Assembly (NCBI GenBank): GCA_964539665.1
Contig: CAZIKB010000211.1
Span: 1-6,692 of the forward strand
Reading direction: 5' to 3'
Length of the DNA: 6,692 nt
From: CAZIKB01 sp964539665
GTDB lineage: Bacteria > Zhuqueibacterota > Zhuqueibacteria > Oceanimicrobiales > Oceanimicrobiaceae
The notes beneath the pieces are model-generated. The model had not been told where the DNA came from, made no database searches, and saw only the letters and a list, made by a program, of their open reading frames with translations. How positions within the stretch are numbered: the stretch's first letter is position 1; each line of letters begins with the position of its first letter. The translations under genes were made by a program, and so were the position numbers. Of the stretch, positions 1 through 6,286 are shown in pieces.

Positions 1-48
1 TGCCGGATTGTCCGGCTTGCCTATATTAGCTTTGCTTGGCGCACTCAT
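1..48 (-). CDS. N-terminal start of an unidentified protein, cut by the window edge
   Basis: Only the first 16 codons are present, reading MSAPSKANIGKPDNPA from an ATG at 48-46 and running off the left edge. The start is well supported by a strong Shine-Dalgarno (GGAGGG at 60-55) six bases upstream. The 48 bases are about 52% G+C by hand count, like the leucine dehydrogenase remnant next to it and unlike the AT-rich liv genes. This suggests that it belongs to the original neighbourhood of the dehydrogenase gene rather than to the liv block. I do not recognise the family from so few residues. There is no obvious signal peptide: the start is polar, with Lys and Pro. It lies on the same strand as everything else, but about 200 bases downstream of the remnant, so it may have its own promoter. 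Confidence 0.72.
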   Translation of the reverse strand, partial: MSAPSKANIGKPDNPA

Positions 49-54
49 GATACA

Positions 55-62
55 CCCTCCTT
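55..62 (-). promoter_or_regulatory. Strong Shine-Dalgarno for the left-edge gene
   Basis: On the minus strand AAGGAGGG lies six bases before the ATG at 48-46. It is a near-perfect anti-16S match and fixes the start of the left-edge gene. It contrasts with livH and livG in the same window, which have no visible Shine-Dalgarno. Confidence 0.75.
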
Positions 63-79
63 AATTTAATGCATAGGAA

Positions 80-120
80 TTTTTGTGGTTTCACTAATTC
101 GATAATAGAAACACCAAAAA
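80..120. repeat. Imperfect inverted repeat upstream of the left-edge gene
   Basis: The left arm TTTTTGTGGTTTC (80-92) and right arm GAAACACCAAAAA (108-120) pair at 11 of 13 positions, with two central mismatches and a 15-base spacer. On the minus strand it ends about 30 bases before the left-edge start codon, so an operator for that gene is possible. It has no GC-rich stem followed by a T-run in either direction, so it does not look like an intrinsic terminator. Function is inferred from position only, and AT-rich spacers produce such repeats by chance. Confidence 0.35.
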
Positions 121-131
121 ACAAGCCCCAA
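102..131 (-). promoter_or_regulatory. Weak sigma-70-like promoter candidate for the left-edge gene
   Basis: Read on the minus strand, TTGGGG (131-126) and TATTAT (107-102) are separated by 18 bases. The -10 box matches the consensus at five of six positions, the -35 box at only three. The -10 falls in the spacer between the arms of the 80-120 inverted repeat, an arrangement that would suit repressor control. Such matches are common in AT-rich DNA, so this is a candidate only. Confidence 0.2.
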
Positions 132-147
132 ATAACAAATAAGGGTC

Positions 148-198
148 AAATTCAAATATCCAATCAGCAAAAGTTAATGGATTGCAGATTTTGAATTT
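148..198. repeat. AT-rich inverted repeat downstream of the leucine dehydrogenase remnant
   Basis: AAATTCAAA (148-156) and TTTGAATTT (190-198) are exact 9-bp arms. Inside them ATCCA (158-162) and TGGAT (178-182) can also pair, with an asymmetric internal loop. The stem is AT-rich and no clear T-run follows in the minus-strand direction, so it is at best a weak terminator or processing site for the upstream operon. No better terminator is visible in 49-248. Confidence 0.22.
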
Positions 199-248
199 TG
201 TTAATTGTTATTTTTCAAAATAAATTATTAATTGATTTTGTCATATTT

Positions 249-602
249 TTAAACACAGCCCTGTTTCAACCGGTCAACTGCCATCTGTTCTGCAGCCTGA
301 GCCGGGCTAATGGTTTGTGCTACAGAATGCTTATATATCTTTTTGAGTGTAACACCAATCTTGCGTATTCGGTCACGGGCTCGTTCAGCCGACCAGCCCC
401 AGCCTTCGACTGCAGGTAAGAAAATAGCCCCGCCAGCGTTGATGACATAATCCGGCGCATACAGGATGCCGCGTTCCTGGAGCATTTCACCATGAGCTGC
501 TTGCCCGAGCTGGTTGTTGGCTGCGCCAGCGATGATTCGGGAGGATAATTGCGGAATTGTTTTATCGTTGAGGATACCGCTGGTCATTACGCAGCCAAGC
601 AC
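249..602 (-). pseudogene. ldh: Leucine dehydrogenase, C-terminal fragment (5' two-thirds missing)
   Basis: The 117 codons match the end of leucine dehydrogenases (Glu/Leu/Phe/Val dehydrogenase family, NAD-dependent oxidative deamination of Leu, Val and Ile). Visible family motifs are ILNDKTIPQL near residue 10, IAGAANNQL near 24-32, HGEMLQERGILYAPDYVINAGG and the AERA helix. The YAPDYVINAGG block, which supplies hydrophobic substrate-pocket residues in leucine dehydrogenases, favours Leu over Glu specificity. Full-length enzymes are about 350-365 aa; the catalytic lysine domain and the GxGxxG Rossmann part are absent, so the product cannot be active. The frame opens only at a GTG (602-600) with no Shine-Dalgarno, 12 nt after the livF TAG and in the same frame as livF. 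Recognisable similarity fades between about 564 and 617, where the breakpoint should lie. G+C is about 52%, well above the liv genes. The frame is still free of stops, suggesting a recent truncation. It ends in TAA at 251-249. Confidence 0.82.
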
Positions 603-614
603 TTTAATTGAAAC

Positions 615-1319
615 CTAAGCCAAAAAAACTTCTCGTAATCTTTGCCCCTCCAACAAAAATTCTGGCTTGCTTTCAGAAGCCACTTCGCCTAATCTAAAGA
701 CATAGACTCGTTGGGCAATTCTCAAAACTTCACGAACCTTTTGTTCAACTATCAATATTGAAACATTTAGCTTCTGGTTCATCTCTTGAATAGTTTTTAG
801 GGCTAATTGTACAAATTTTGGTGAAAGACCTAATGAGGGTTCATCCAACAATAGTATTTTTGGTTGAAGTATTAGGGCATTTGATAACGCTAACATTTGT
901 TGTTCGCCACCACTTAGCGTTCCAGCATTTTGTTTTCTTCGGTCAGCAAGTATAGGAAAAAGTTCAAACACGTGGTTTAATCTTGACTGAATCTCTGATT
1001 TCCCATTAAGTAGATACCCACTAACATCTAAATTTTCTAACACAGTTAATTCAGTGAAGACGCGGTTGCCCTGCATCACAAGTGATAAACCGTTCTTAAC
1101 ATTTTCAATAGATTTTCTGTTCTGAATTTGCTTGCCATCAAATTCTATTTCTCCTTTCCAAACGGGGAGTAAGCCAAAAATAGATTTAAGGAAGGTGGAC
1201 TTACCAGCGCCATTGTGACCAATTATAGCTACAATTTCGCCCTTGCCAACTTCCAGTGAAACATCGTTTAAGATTTGTTTCTTGCCGTAGCCAGTTTTTA
1301 AATTTCTTACTTTTAGCAT
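615..1319 (-). CDS. livF: LivF-type ATPase of HAAT-family amino acid ABC importer
   Basis: This is one of the two cytoplasmic ATPases that power import through LivHM. The 234 aa are full length for LivF. Walker A is GHNGAGKST (34-42), the Q-loop is at MQ (82-83), the signature LSGGEQQ at 135-141, and Walker B with catalytic Glu is ILLLDEP (155-161). At the usual switch-histidine position it reads IVEQK. A Gln there is normal for LivF and separates it from LivG, which keeps His. The C-terminus LREVFLA is the ordinary LivF ending, so the gene is complete despite the junction just downstream. It starts at ATG 1319-1317, two bases after the livG stop, with a weak GGA six bases upstream inside the livG end, so it is probably translationally coupled. 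It stops at TAG (617-615), followed by four sense codons in the same frame and then the leucine dehydrogenase fragment. Confidence 0.95.
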   Translation of the reverse strand: MLKVRNLKTGYGKKQILNDVSLEVGKGEIVAIIGHNGAGKSTFLKSIFGLLPVWKGEIEFDGKQIQNRKSIENVKNGLSLVMQGNRVFTELTVLENLDVSGYLLNGKSEIQSRLNHVFELFPILADRRKQNAGTLSGGEQQMLALSNALILQPKILLLDEPSLGLSPKFVQLALKTIQEMNQKLNVSILIVEQKVREVLRIAQRVYVFRLGEVASESKPEFLLEGQRLREVFLA

Positions 1320-1321
1320 TA

Positions 1322-2077
1322 CTATTCCAGATAGGCTTCTAAAATTGCTTGGTTTTCCAAAATCTTAATTGGTGGGCCTTCTGCTATGTTTTGTCCGTGG
1401 TCCATAACAATGATGTGGTCAGAAACTTGTCTCACCGATTCGATGTTGTGTTCAATAAACAAGATTGTCGTGCCCAGTCCGATAAGCTTTCTCATTAACT
1501 CAACTATTTTTTCGATTATATCTGGATTAACACCAGATACAGGTTCATCTAATAAAAATAGTTCTGCTTCTGTGGCCAAACAACAGGCTAGAGAAAGCAG
1601 CTTCTGCTGACCATAGGAAAGAGCGCTGGCTAGTTCATTTTGTTTGTCTGCTAATCTAACAAACTCCAAAATTTCAATAGCTTTTTTTCTATTGTTTTTT
1701 TCTTCGGCGAGAATTCTTTTAGGTCTTAAAACAGCAGTTAGGACAGCTTCTCCCATTTGATGAGGCCGAGACAACAATACATTGTCTAAAACTGTTAATC
1801 TGTTAATAAGTCTTAAATCTTGAAATGTGCGGGCGATACCACTCTGAGCAATTTTTGAGGGCGGAAGTCTCGTGATGTCTTTTTTCTTGTATAAAATCTC
1901 CCCTGTTTTCAAATTAAGAAAGCCCGAGATAATATTGAATACCGTCGTTTTGCCCGCACCATTTGGACCAATTAATCCAGTAACCGTCTCTTGAAGGATG
2001 GAAACGGAAAAATTATCAACGGCCAATAAACCATCAAATGAATGGTTTATATTTTTCAATTCGAGTAAAGTTTCCAT
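1322..2077 (-). CDS. livG: LivG-type ATPase of HAAT-family amino acid ABC importer
   Basis: This is the second ATPase, expected to pair with LivF under the LivHM permease. The 251 aa match the family length. Walker A is GPNGAGKTT (37-45), the Q-loop Q86 sits in ARTFQDLRL, a typical LivG stretch, the signature is LSYGQQ (153-158), Walker B with catalytic Glu is LFLLDEP (173-179), and the switch His is H210 in FIEHN. The signature reads SYGQQ rather than SGGQ, a common form in LivG. All catalytic elements are intact. It begins at ATG 2077-2075, five bases after the livM stop, with no clear Shine-Dalgarno in the usual window, so coupling to livM translation is likely. It ends in TAG. Confidence 0.95.
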   Translation of the reverse strand: METLLELKNINHSFDGLLAVDNFSVSILQETVTGLIGPNGAGKTTVFNIISGFLNLKTGEILYKKKDITRLPPSKIAQSGIARTFQDLRLINRLTVLDNVLLSRPHQMGEAVLTAVLRPKRILAEEKNNRKKAIEILEFVRLADKQNELASALSYGQQKLLSLACCLATEAELFLLDEPVSGVNPDIIEKIVELMRKLIGLGTTILFIEHNIESVRQVSDHIIVMDHGQNIAEGPPIKILENQAILEAYLE

Positions 2078-2082
2078 GCAAA

Positions 2083-2952
2083 TTACTTAAATTCGTATTC
2101 TCCAATAAATCCTTTTGGTCTGAAAATCATAAAAAGTACTAAAAGAGCCCCATATAAAATTTGGCGCATATTTGCAGCGAAAGCTGTTGGTATACCTAAA
2201 AAACGAAGTGATTCAGGAATTATCACAAGGACAATTGCTCCGAGTATAGAACCAGAAAGCCGTCCAGCCCCACCAATAATTACAATAGAAATCATAAAAA
2301 TTGATTCCGTTATTGTAAAGCTCGAAGGATCAATAAAAGTGAAATAATGCGCATAAAGTGTTCCCGCTATTGCAGCGATACTGCCCCCCATAAGAAAAAT
2401 TATGATTTTATATTTTGTGACATTCTTGCCTAAGGCTTGGGCAAATAATTCATCTTCTCGAATTGCTTTTATAACACGACCAAAAGGAGACTCAACTATT
2501 CGCTTTACAATGAAATAAATACTGACTGAAAATATGAGTGTAAAAATCAAATATTCAAAATTAGAGTCAACAACTAATCCAAATACTTGAATTCTATCTA
2601 TACCCGAGATACCCAGAGGCCCATTTGTTAATGTGCTCCAATTATTAAAAATGCTAAATAAAATTATCTGAAATCCAAAAGTAGCGATCACTAAAAAATC
2701 ATGATGAATACGTAAAGATGGGATGGCTATGATTAAGGCAACCAAGCAAGCAACTAAAATGGCAAAAGGAAGATTAACGAAAAAAGAGGAATTCAGATGG
2801 ACTGACATTAGTGCTGTAACATATGCACCAATTCCATAAAATCCAGCATGAGCGATCGAAAGAATTCCCATATAGCCAGTGATTAAATTGAGAGAAATTG
2901 CAATGATTATGTAGATATTGATTAGGATAAAAATTTGAAGAAAATAGTCCAT
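2083..2952 (-). CDS. livM: LivM-type permease of HAAT-family amino acid ABC importer
   Basis: This inner-membrane permease forms the translocation path with LivH. The 289 aa hold about eight hydrophobic segments (roughly 4-25, 30-50, 58-78, 86-104, 131-149, 183-205, 215-245 and 252-280). Family landmarks are GILSIAHAGFYGIGAY (29-44), TNGPLGISGI (109-118) and RVIKAIREDELFAQALG (159-175), the cytoplasmic coupling loop that contacts the ATPases. The C-terminal RPKGFIGE is also usual. The length fits the common ~290-330 aa form and lacks the N-terminal extension of E. coli LivM. Its ATG (2952-2950) directly follows the livH TAA with no gap, giving TAAATG and suggesting termination-reinitiation. 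AAAAGG upstream, inside livH, may act as a modest ribosome-binding site. Confidence 0.95.
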   Translation of the reverse strand: MDYFLQIFILINIYIIIAISLNLITGYMGILSIAHAGFYGIGAYVTALMSVHLNSSFFVNLPFAILVACLVALIIAIPSLRIHHDFLVIATFGFQIILFSIFNNWSTLTNGPLGISGIDRIQVFGLVVDSNFEYLIFTLIFSVSIYFIVKRIVESPFGRVIKAIREDELFAQALGKNVTKYKIIIFLMGGSIAAIAGTLYAHYFTFIDPSSFTITESIFMISIVIIGGAGRLSGSILGAIVLVIIPESLRFLGIPTAFAANMRQILYGALLVLFMIFRPKGFIGEYEFK

Positions 2953-3828
2953 TTAGATTTGAACCTTTTCAATTTTTCTCCCCAAAAATCCTTGTGGTCG
3001 GAATAAAAGAAAAATAATTAGAATTACGAATGCAATGCTATCTTGCCATTTTGAGGAAATGTACCATACTCCAAGATGCTGTGATAAGCCGAGAAACAAT
3101 CCACCAAAATATGCTCCAAGAATGTTCCCTAATCCACCGATTATCATTGCAACTATACCATAAAGCATTGCATTAAATCCCATCATAGGGGTCATGTGTA
3201 TATCTAAAGATATGAGAATAGCTGCCACAGCTGCTAAGGCTGAGCCAATAAAGTATGTAAAATAAATAATTTTTGGCGTGTCTATTCCTACAGTGATGGC
3301 AAGTTCATAGTCATTAGCCACAGCCCTCAATGCTTTGCCAATCTTAGTGTGTTTAAGTATAAGGGTAGTAATAATAAATAGTAATAAACTAGCAATAATT
3401 ATTGTGATTTGAATATTTGTGATTCTAAAATCCAAAAAGCTATATCCCTCGTGGACTGCACCGCTCCGAATGGTCTTTACATCATCTCCAAAAATCAGGG
3501 AAATAAAATTTTGCAATGCGATGAAAAGTCCCAAAGATGCTATAAGAAGAACGAAGGCACTTGCCCCTCGTCTACGCATTGGTTCATAAATACAAAACCC
3601 CATCGTCATCCCCAAAAGAGCTGTCACAAAAACGGCTAATACTACTGATAATAAAAAGGGCAGCTTCCACAATACAGAGAAAGTAAAAACCAAATAAGCT
3701 CCTGTTGTATACACCGCACCATGAGCAAAATGAAAGAATCTTACCGTGCTATATATTAAAGCAAAACCGAGAGCGATCAATGCATAAACACTACCGGCAA
3801 TTAAGCCATTTATTAAAAATTGTTGCAT
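2953..3828 (-). CDS. livH: LivH-type permease of HAAT-family amino acid ABC importer
   Basis: This is the inner-membrane permease partner of LivM. The 291 aa, with about eight membrane segments, match LivH. Landmarks are the N-terminal INGLIAGSVYALIALGFALI stretch, RFFHFAHGAVYTTGAY (30-45; usually N-F-A-H-G), the RRRGASAFVLLIASLGL region (85-101), the cytoplasmic coupling loop GKALRAVANDYELAITVGID (164-183), and a terminal LLFRPQGFLGRK. The ATG at 3828-3826 lies 26 nt after the peptidase stop. The intervening bases contain no Shine-Dalgarno at all, so initiation depends on coupling or a non-SD mode. That is odd beside the strong sites elsewhere in this window. The gene ends in TAA abutting livM. 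Confidence 0.95.
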   Translation of the reverse strand: MQQFLINGLIAGSVYALIALGFALIYSTVRFFHFAHGAVYTTGAYLVFTFSVLWKLPFLLSVVLAVFVTALLGMTMGFCIYEPMRRRGASAFVLLIASLGLFIALQNFISLIFGDDVKTIRSGAVHEGYSFLDFRITNIQITIIIASLLLFIITTLILKHTKIGKALRAVANDYELAITVGIDTPKIIYFTYFIGSALAAVAAILISLDIHMTPMMGFNAMLYGIVAMIIGGLGNILGAYFGGLFLGLSQHLGVWYISSKWQDSIAFVILIIFLLFRPQGFLGRKIEKVQI

Positions 3829-3854
3829 TTAATGATTAACCAATAAACTATAAT

Positions 3855-5063
3855 TCAATTATAGATGTCTGCAAAAATTCCATTTATGTATCGATAAAGG
3901 AATACTGCATTTACCTTGCACTTTTCACACAAAGAAGCCACCAACAAATATTCCTCACGAGAGTGTTCGTTCCCTCCTAAAGGCCCAAGTCCATCAAGTA
4001 CGGGAATACGAGTCTGACCGATGTTATTTGCGTCACTAGCACCTCCGAAAAAAATTGCGTTTAATTCCCCAAATCCCAGTTCTTTGTATACTGCTTTGTA
4101 GTGATTAATAACTTTTTTGTTTTGTTCCGTTAGAACTAGAGGTGGAGCTTCTGCAAGAACTTCGATTTCAGCTGTTGGGCTTTGGTTGAGATGCTGATTT
4201 TGTGTATAAGAGTTATTAACGATCTCATTTATTTGCCTGAATATGTAATTATCTTGTTCACTGGTTTTAAATCTGTATTCAAACCATAGAGACACATCTG
4301 AGCAGATCCGATTAACAGCCACTCCCCCTTTAACCATTCCAAAATTTAAAGAAATGCCGTCTTGCTTGTTGTTCAATTTCAGAAGTTCAACAATCTTATA
4401 ACCTAACTCCGAAACTGTGTTTATCCCGTCTTCTGGATTGACACCCGGGTGGGCATCTTTTCCCTTGATTTTAAGACGAAGTTGTTTAACTCCTTTGCGT
4501 TCAGCAATAATGCTATTCGTCTTCGGGGCCGCTTCAAATACTAATGCAAGATCATGCTTTTTGGCTAATTCCAAATAGCTTTTTTTTGATTCAGGTGATC
4601 CTATTTCTTCATCTCCTGTTAATACAACAGTTATCATTCCTTTTTTTAAATTGGCCATTTCTATTATAGCTTTCACTATGTAATAGATACTCACGATGCC
4701 TGATTTCATGTCAATTATACCTGGGCCGGTAGCAATAGAATTTCCATTCTTTTGAGTATTTGTGAGTTTTTGAAATGGACTGTCAATTGGAAAAACTGTA
4801 TCAAGATGTCCTAAGAGAAGGACTTTAGGACCTTCACTCAATTCCTTTTCAGCGATTATTAGCCTTCCGTAACCCTCATTTTCAATGAATTCTATTGAAA
4901 AACCCAGTTCCTTAAATAATGGAATTAACACGTCACCAACTTGTCGTATACCTTGTAGATTTTTGCTATGGCTATTGATGTTTACGATTTTTGCCAATAA
5001 TTCAAATATCTCTTCTTCGTGGCAATCAAAAAAATCAACAACTTTCAGCTCATATTCCTTCAA
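3855..5063 (-). CDS. M20-family metallopeptidase, glutamate carboxypeptidase (CPG2)-like
   Basis: This is a 402-aa di-zinc hydrolase of the M20/M28 clan, closest in motif pattern to carboxypeptidase G2-type enzymes that cleave a C-terminal Glu or an N-acyl amino acid. Predicted zinc ligands are H86 (GHLDTVFP), bridging D118 (GIIDMKSG), E153, E177 (VFEAAP) and H367 (GGNEHSREEY). D88 and the catalytic base E152 (TGDEEIGSPES) are present. The lid/dimerisation domain begins near 190, with GKDAHPG (201-207). There is no signal peptide, so it acts in the cytoplasm on what the transporter brings in. The start is TTG (5063-5061): TAG lies four codons upstream, no ATG follows until residue 119, and the N-terminal residues fit the family, with AGGA eight bases before it. 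Its place between the binding protein and livH ties it to the transporter. The exact substrate (peptide, folate-like glutamate conjugate or acyl amino acid) is open. Confidence 0.88.
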   Translation of the reverse strand: MKEYELKVVDFFDCHEEEIFELLAKIVNINSHSKNLQGIRQVGDVLIPLFKELGFSIEFIENEGYGRLIIAEKELSEGPKVLLLGHLDTVFPIDSPFQKLTNTQKNGNSIATGPGIIDMKSGIVSIYYIVKAIIEMANLKKGMITVVLTGDEEIGSPESKKSYLELAKKHDLALVFEAAPKTNSIIAERKGVKQLRLKIKGKDAHPGVNPEDGINTVSELGYKIVELLKLNNKQDGISLNFGMVKGGVAVNRICSDVSLWFEYRFKTSEQDNYIFRQINEIVNNSYTQNQHLNQSPTAEIEVLAEAPPLVLTEQNKKVINHYKAVYKELGFGELNAIFFGGASDANNIGQTRIPVLDGLGPLGGNEHSREEYLLVASLCEKCKVNAVFLYRYINGIFADIYN

Positions 5064-5167
5064 GACAGGTTCCTATTATTTAGAATTTTCAGAGTATCGA
5101 TTTGTCTTTTCTCTGATGAGGTTGCCTACTGTACTTTCCGAAATAAAGTCACGATAAGTCGTCCATT
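5064..5167 (-). other. 104-nt gap between binding-protein and peptidase genes
   Basis: This is the only sizeable gap inside the operon. Two short inverted repeats lie in it: TCAGAG (5089-5094) with CTCTGA (5111-5116), a 6-bp stem with a 16-base loop, and ACTTT (5133-5137) with AAAGT (5145-5149). Neither has a T-run on the minus strand, so neither is a good terminator. Gaps after binding-protein genes often hold mRNA-stabilising hairpins that let that protein be made in excess. That role is an inference here. The peptidase ribosome-binding site (AGGA near 5074-5071) lies at the downstream end. Confidence 0.3.
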
Positions 5168-6286
5168 TCAGCTTCCGGTATATTTTACAATTTTACCCAT
5201 TTTAATTTCATAGATCCCCAAATTTCTTATGGCATCGCCGTTCTCATCAAAAGAAAAATTACCTAACAATCCTTCGAAACTCTGTTTCTTATAAAGAAAA
5301 TCCTTTATTTCAGCACCTGTTTTGGCTCCTTGCATCAATGCTTGATTGATAACAGTGAAGGCATCTGCTCCGTATGCGGCAAATACATCCAATTCCACAC
5401 CATCGGATAATTCTATATATCTTTCGTAGAATTTCGTATGATTAGCTTTTATCTTTTCAAGTTCAAAATCGTGACCCGGAAAAATTGTCCCGTCTGCTGT
5501 CGTGCCCATTTTATCAATCAGACTTTGGTCATTTAATTGATTATTTCCAAGCCATTGACAGGTTAAACCTAACTCTTTTGCCTGTTTATAGATACTAACC
5601 ATTTCGTTATATCCAACCAAATAGACAACTTTAATGTTCTCTTGTTTTATTCTTGTCAACTGGCTTCGGAAATCTACAGCGCCCTGAGCATAGCCTAAAT
5701 CGAGTACTTTTGAAGGTTTTTCAGACAAAGTATTTAAAAAAGCATCACGTAGCCCAACACCATAATCATTGTTGATATATATAATCGCAATGGCCTCTCC
5801 TATATGATTCTTTTCATAAAATTCGCCCATTGTTCTACCTTCATAAATGTCAGATGGACAGGTACGGAAGATGTAGTTGCCAGCTTCACTGATTTTGGGG
5901 GAGCCGGAGGCTCCTGAAATCAAAACAATTTTGTTGTTTTCTGCCACAGGTGCCATTGCTAATGTCACGGAACTGCTCTGCGCTCCTATCGCTGCTATGA
6001 TTCCATCAACATCTATAAACTTCTGTATGATGTTTCGACCAACGGCTGGTTTAAGTTGATCATCATCAACGAGCACTTCAATAAGTGGCATGTTTTTTCT
6101 TGTTCTTTCTTCGTTGATAACATCCATCATGGCTGTGACCGCCGCAACCTGGGTTTTACCGTACTTAGCCATCTGTACAGACAACTGCTGTATAGAACCG
6201 ATTTTAATTACATCTTCCTTTTGGCTGCATCCATAAATAAGCAGAACCATCACGAAAACCGCGCTGAGTCTAATTATACTTTTCAT
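5168..6286 (-). CDS. LivJ/LivK-like substrate-binding lipoprotein of HAAT ABC importer
   Basis: This is an extracytoplasmic receptor (periplasmic-binding-protein fold type I, Peripla_BP_6 / leucine-binding family) that delivers ligand to LivHM. The 372 aa are normal length. It starts with a lipoprotein signal peptide: Lys/Arg at 2-6, a hydrophobic core at 7-17, lipobox IYGC, lipidated Cys20, then Ser at +2. Family motifs are KIGSIQQLSVQMAKYG (28-43), VDDDQLKPAVG (73-83), GAQSSSVTLAMAPVAE (101-116), ISGASGSP (123-130, usually ISPSATNP), FRTCPSDIYEG and INNDYGVGL. The Ser residues at 104-106 and Ser127 occupy the positions that normally hold the ligand carboxylate and amino group in amino-acid-binding members, so an amino acid or derivative is plausible. 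Specificity is not decidable from sequence. ATG 6286-6284 overlaps the upstream frame's stop as ATGA, behind a very strong AGGAGGAGGT, in keeping with high expression. It ends in TGA. Confidence 0.92.
   Translation of the reverse strand: MKSIIRLSAVFVMVLLIYGCSQKEDVIKIGSIQQLSVQMAKYGKTQVAAVTAMMDVINEERTRKNMPLIEVLVDDDQLKPAVGRNIIQKFIDVDGIIAAIGAQSSSVTLAMAPVAENNKIVLISGASGSPKISEAGNYIFRTCPSDIYEGRTMGEFYEKNHIGEAIAIIYINNDYGVGLRDAFLNTLSEKPSKVLDLGYAQGAVDFRSQLTRIKQENIKVVYLVGYNEMVSIYKQAKELGLTCQWLGNNQLNDQSLIDKMGTTADGTIFPGHDFELEKIKANHTKFYERYIELSDGVELDVFAAYGADAFTVINQALMQGAKTGAEIKDFLYKKQSFEGLLGNFSFDENGDAIRNLGIYEIKMGKIVKYTGS

Noticed and set aside
181..248. Intrinsic terminator after the operon
   Set aside because: Only an AT-only stem (TTATTT/AAATAA around 208-223) can be drawn. 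There is no GC-rich stem with a T-run on the minus strand.
198..419. Plus-strand open frame of 73 codons
   Set aside because: It lies largely antisense to the leucine dehydrogenase fragment, which has clear homology, and begins in AT-rich spacer without a Shine-Dalgarno.
717..750. Missing switch histidine in LivF (IVEQK)
   Set aside because: A Gln at this position is the usual state of LivF proteins, so it is not a defect.
1386..1610. Plus-strand open frame antisense to livG
   Set aside because: It mirrors the conserved Walker B and H-loop region of livG, has no ribosome-binding site and no recognisable protein features.
4885..5213. Two overlapping plus-strand frames across the start of the M20 gene and the 104-nt gap
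   Set aside because: They are antisense to the conserved M20 N-terminus. Their residue content is what a reverse shadow of AT-rich coding DNA gives.
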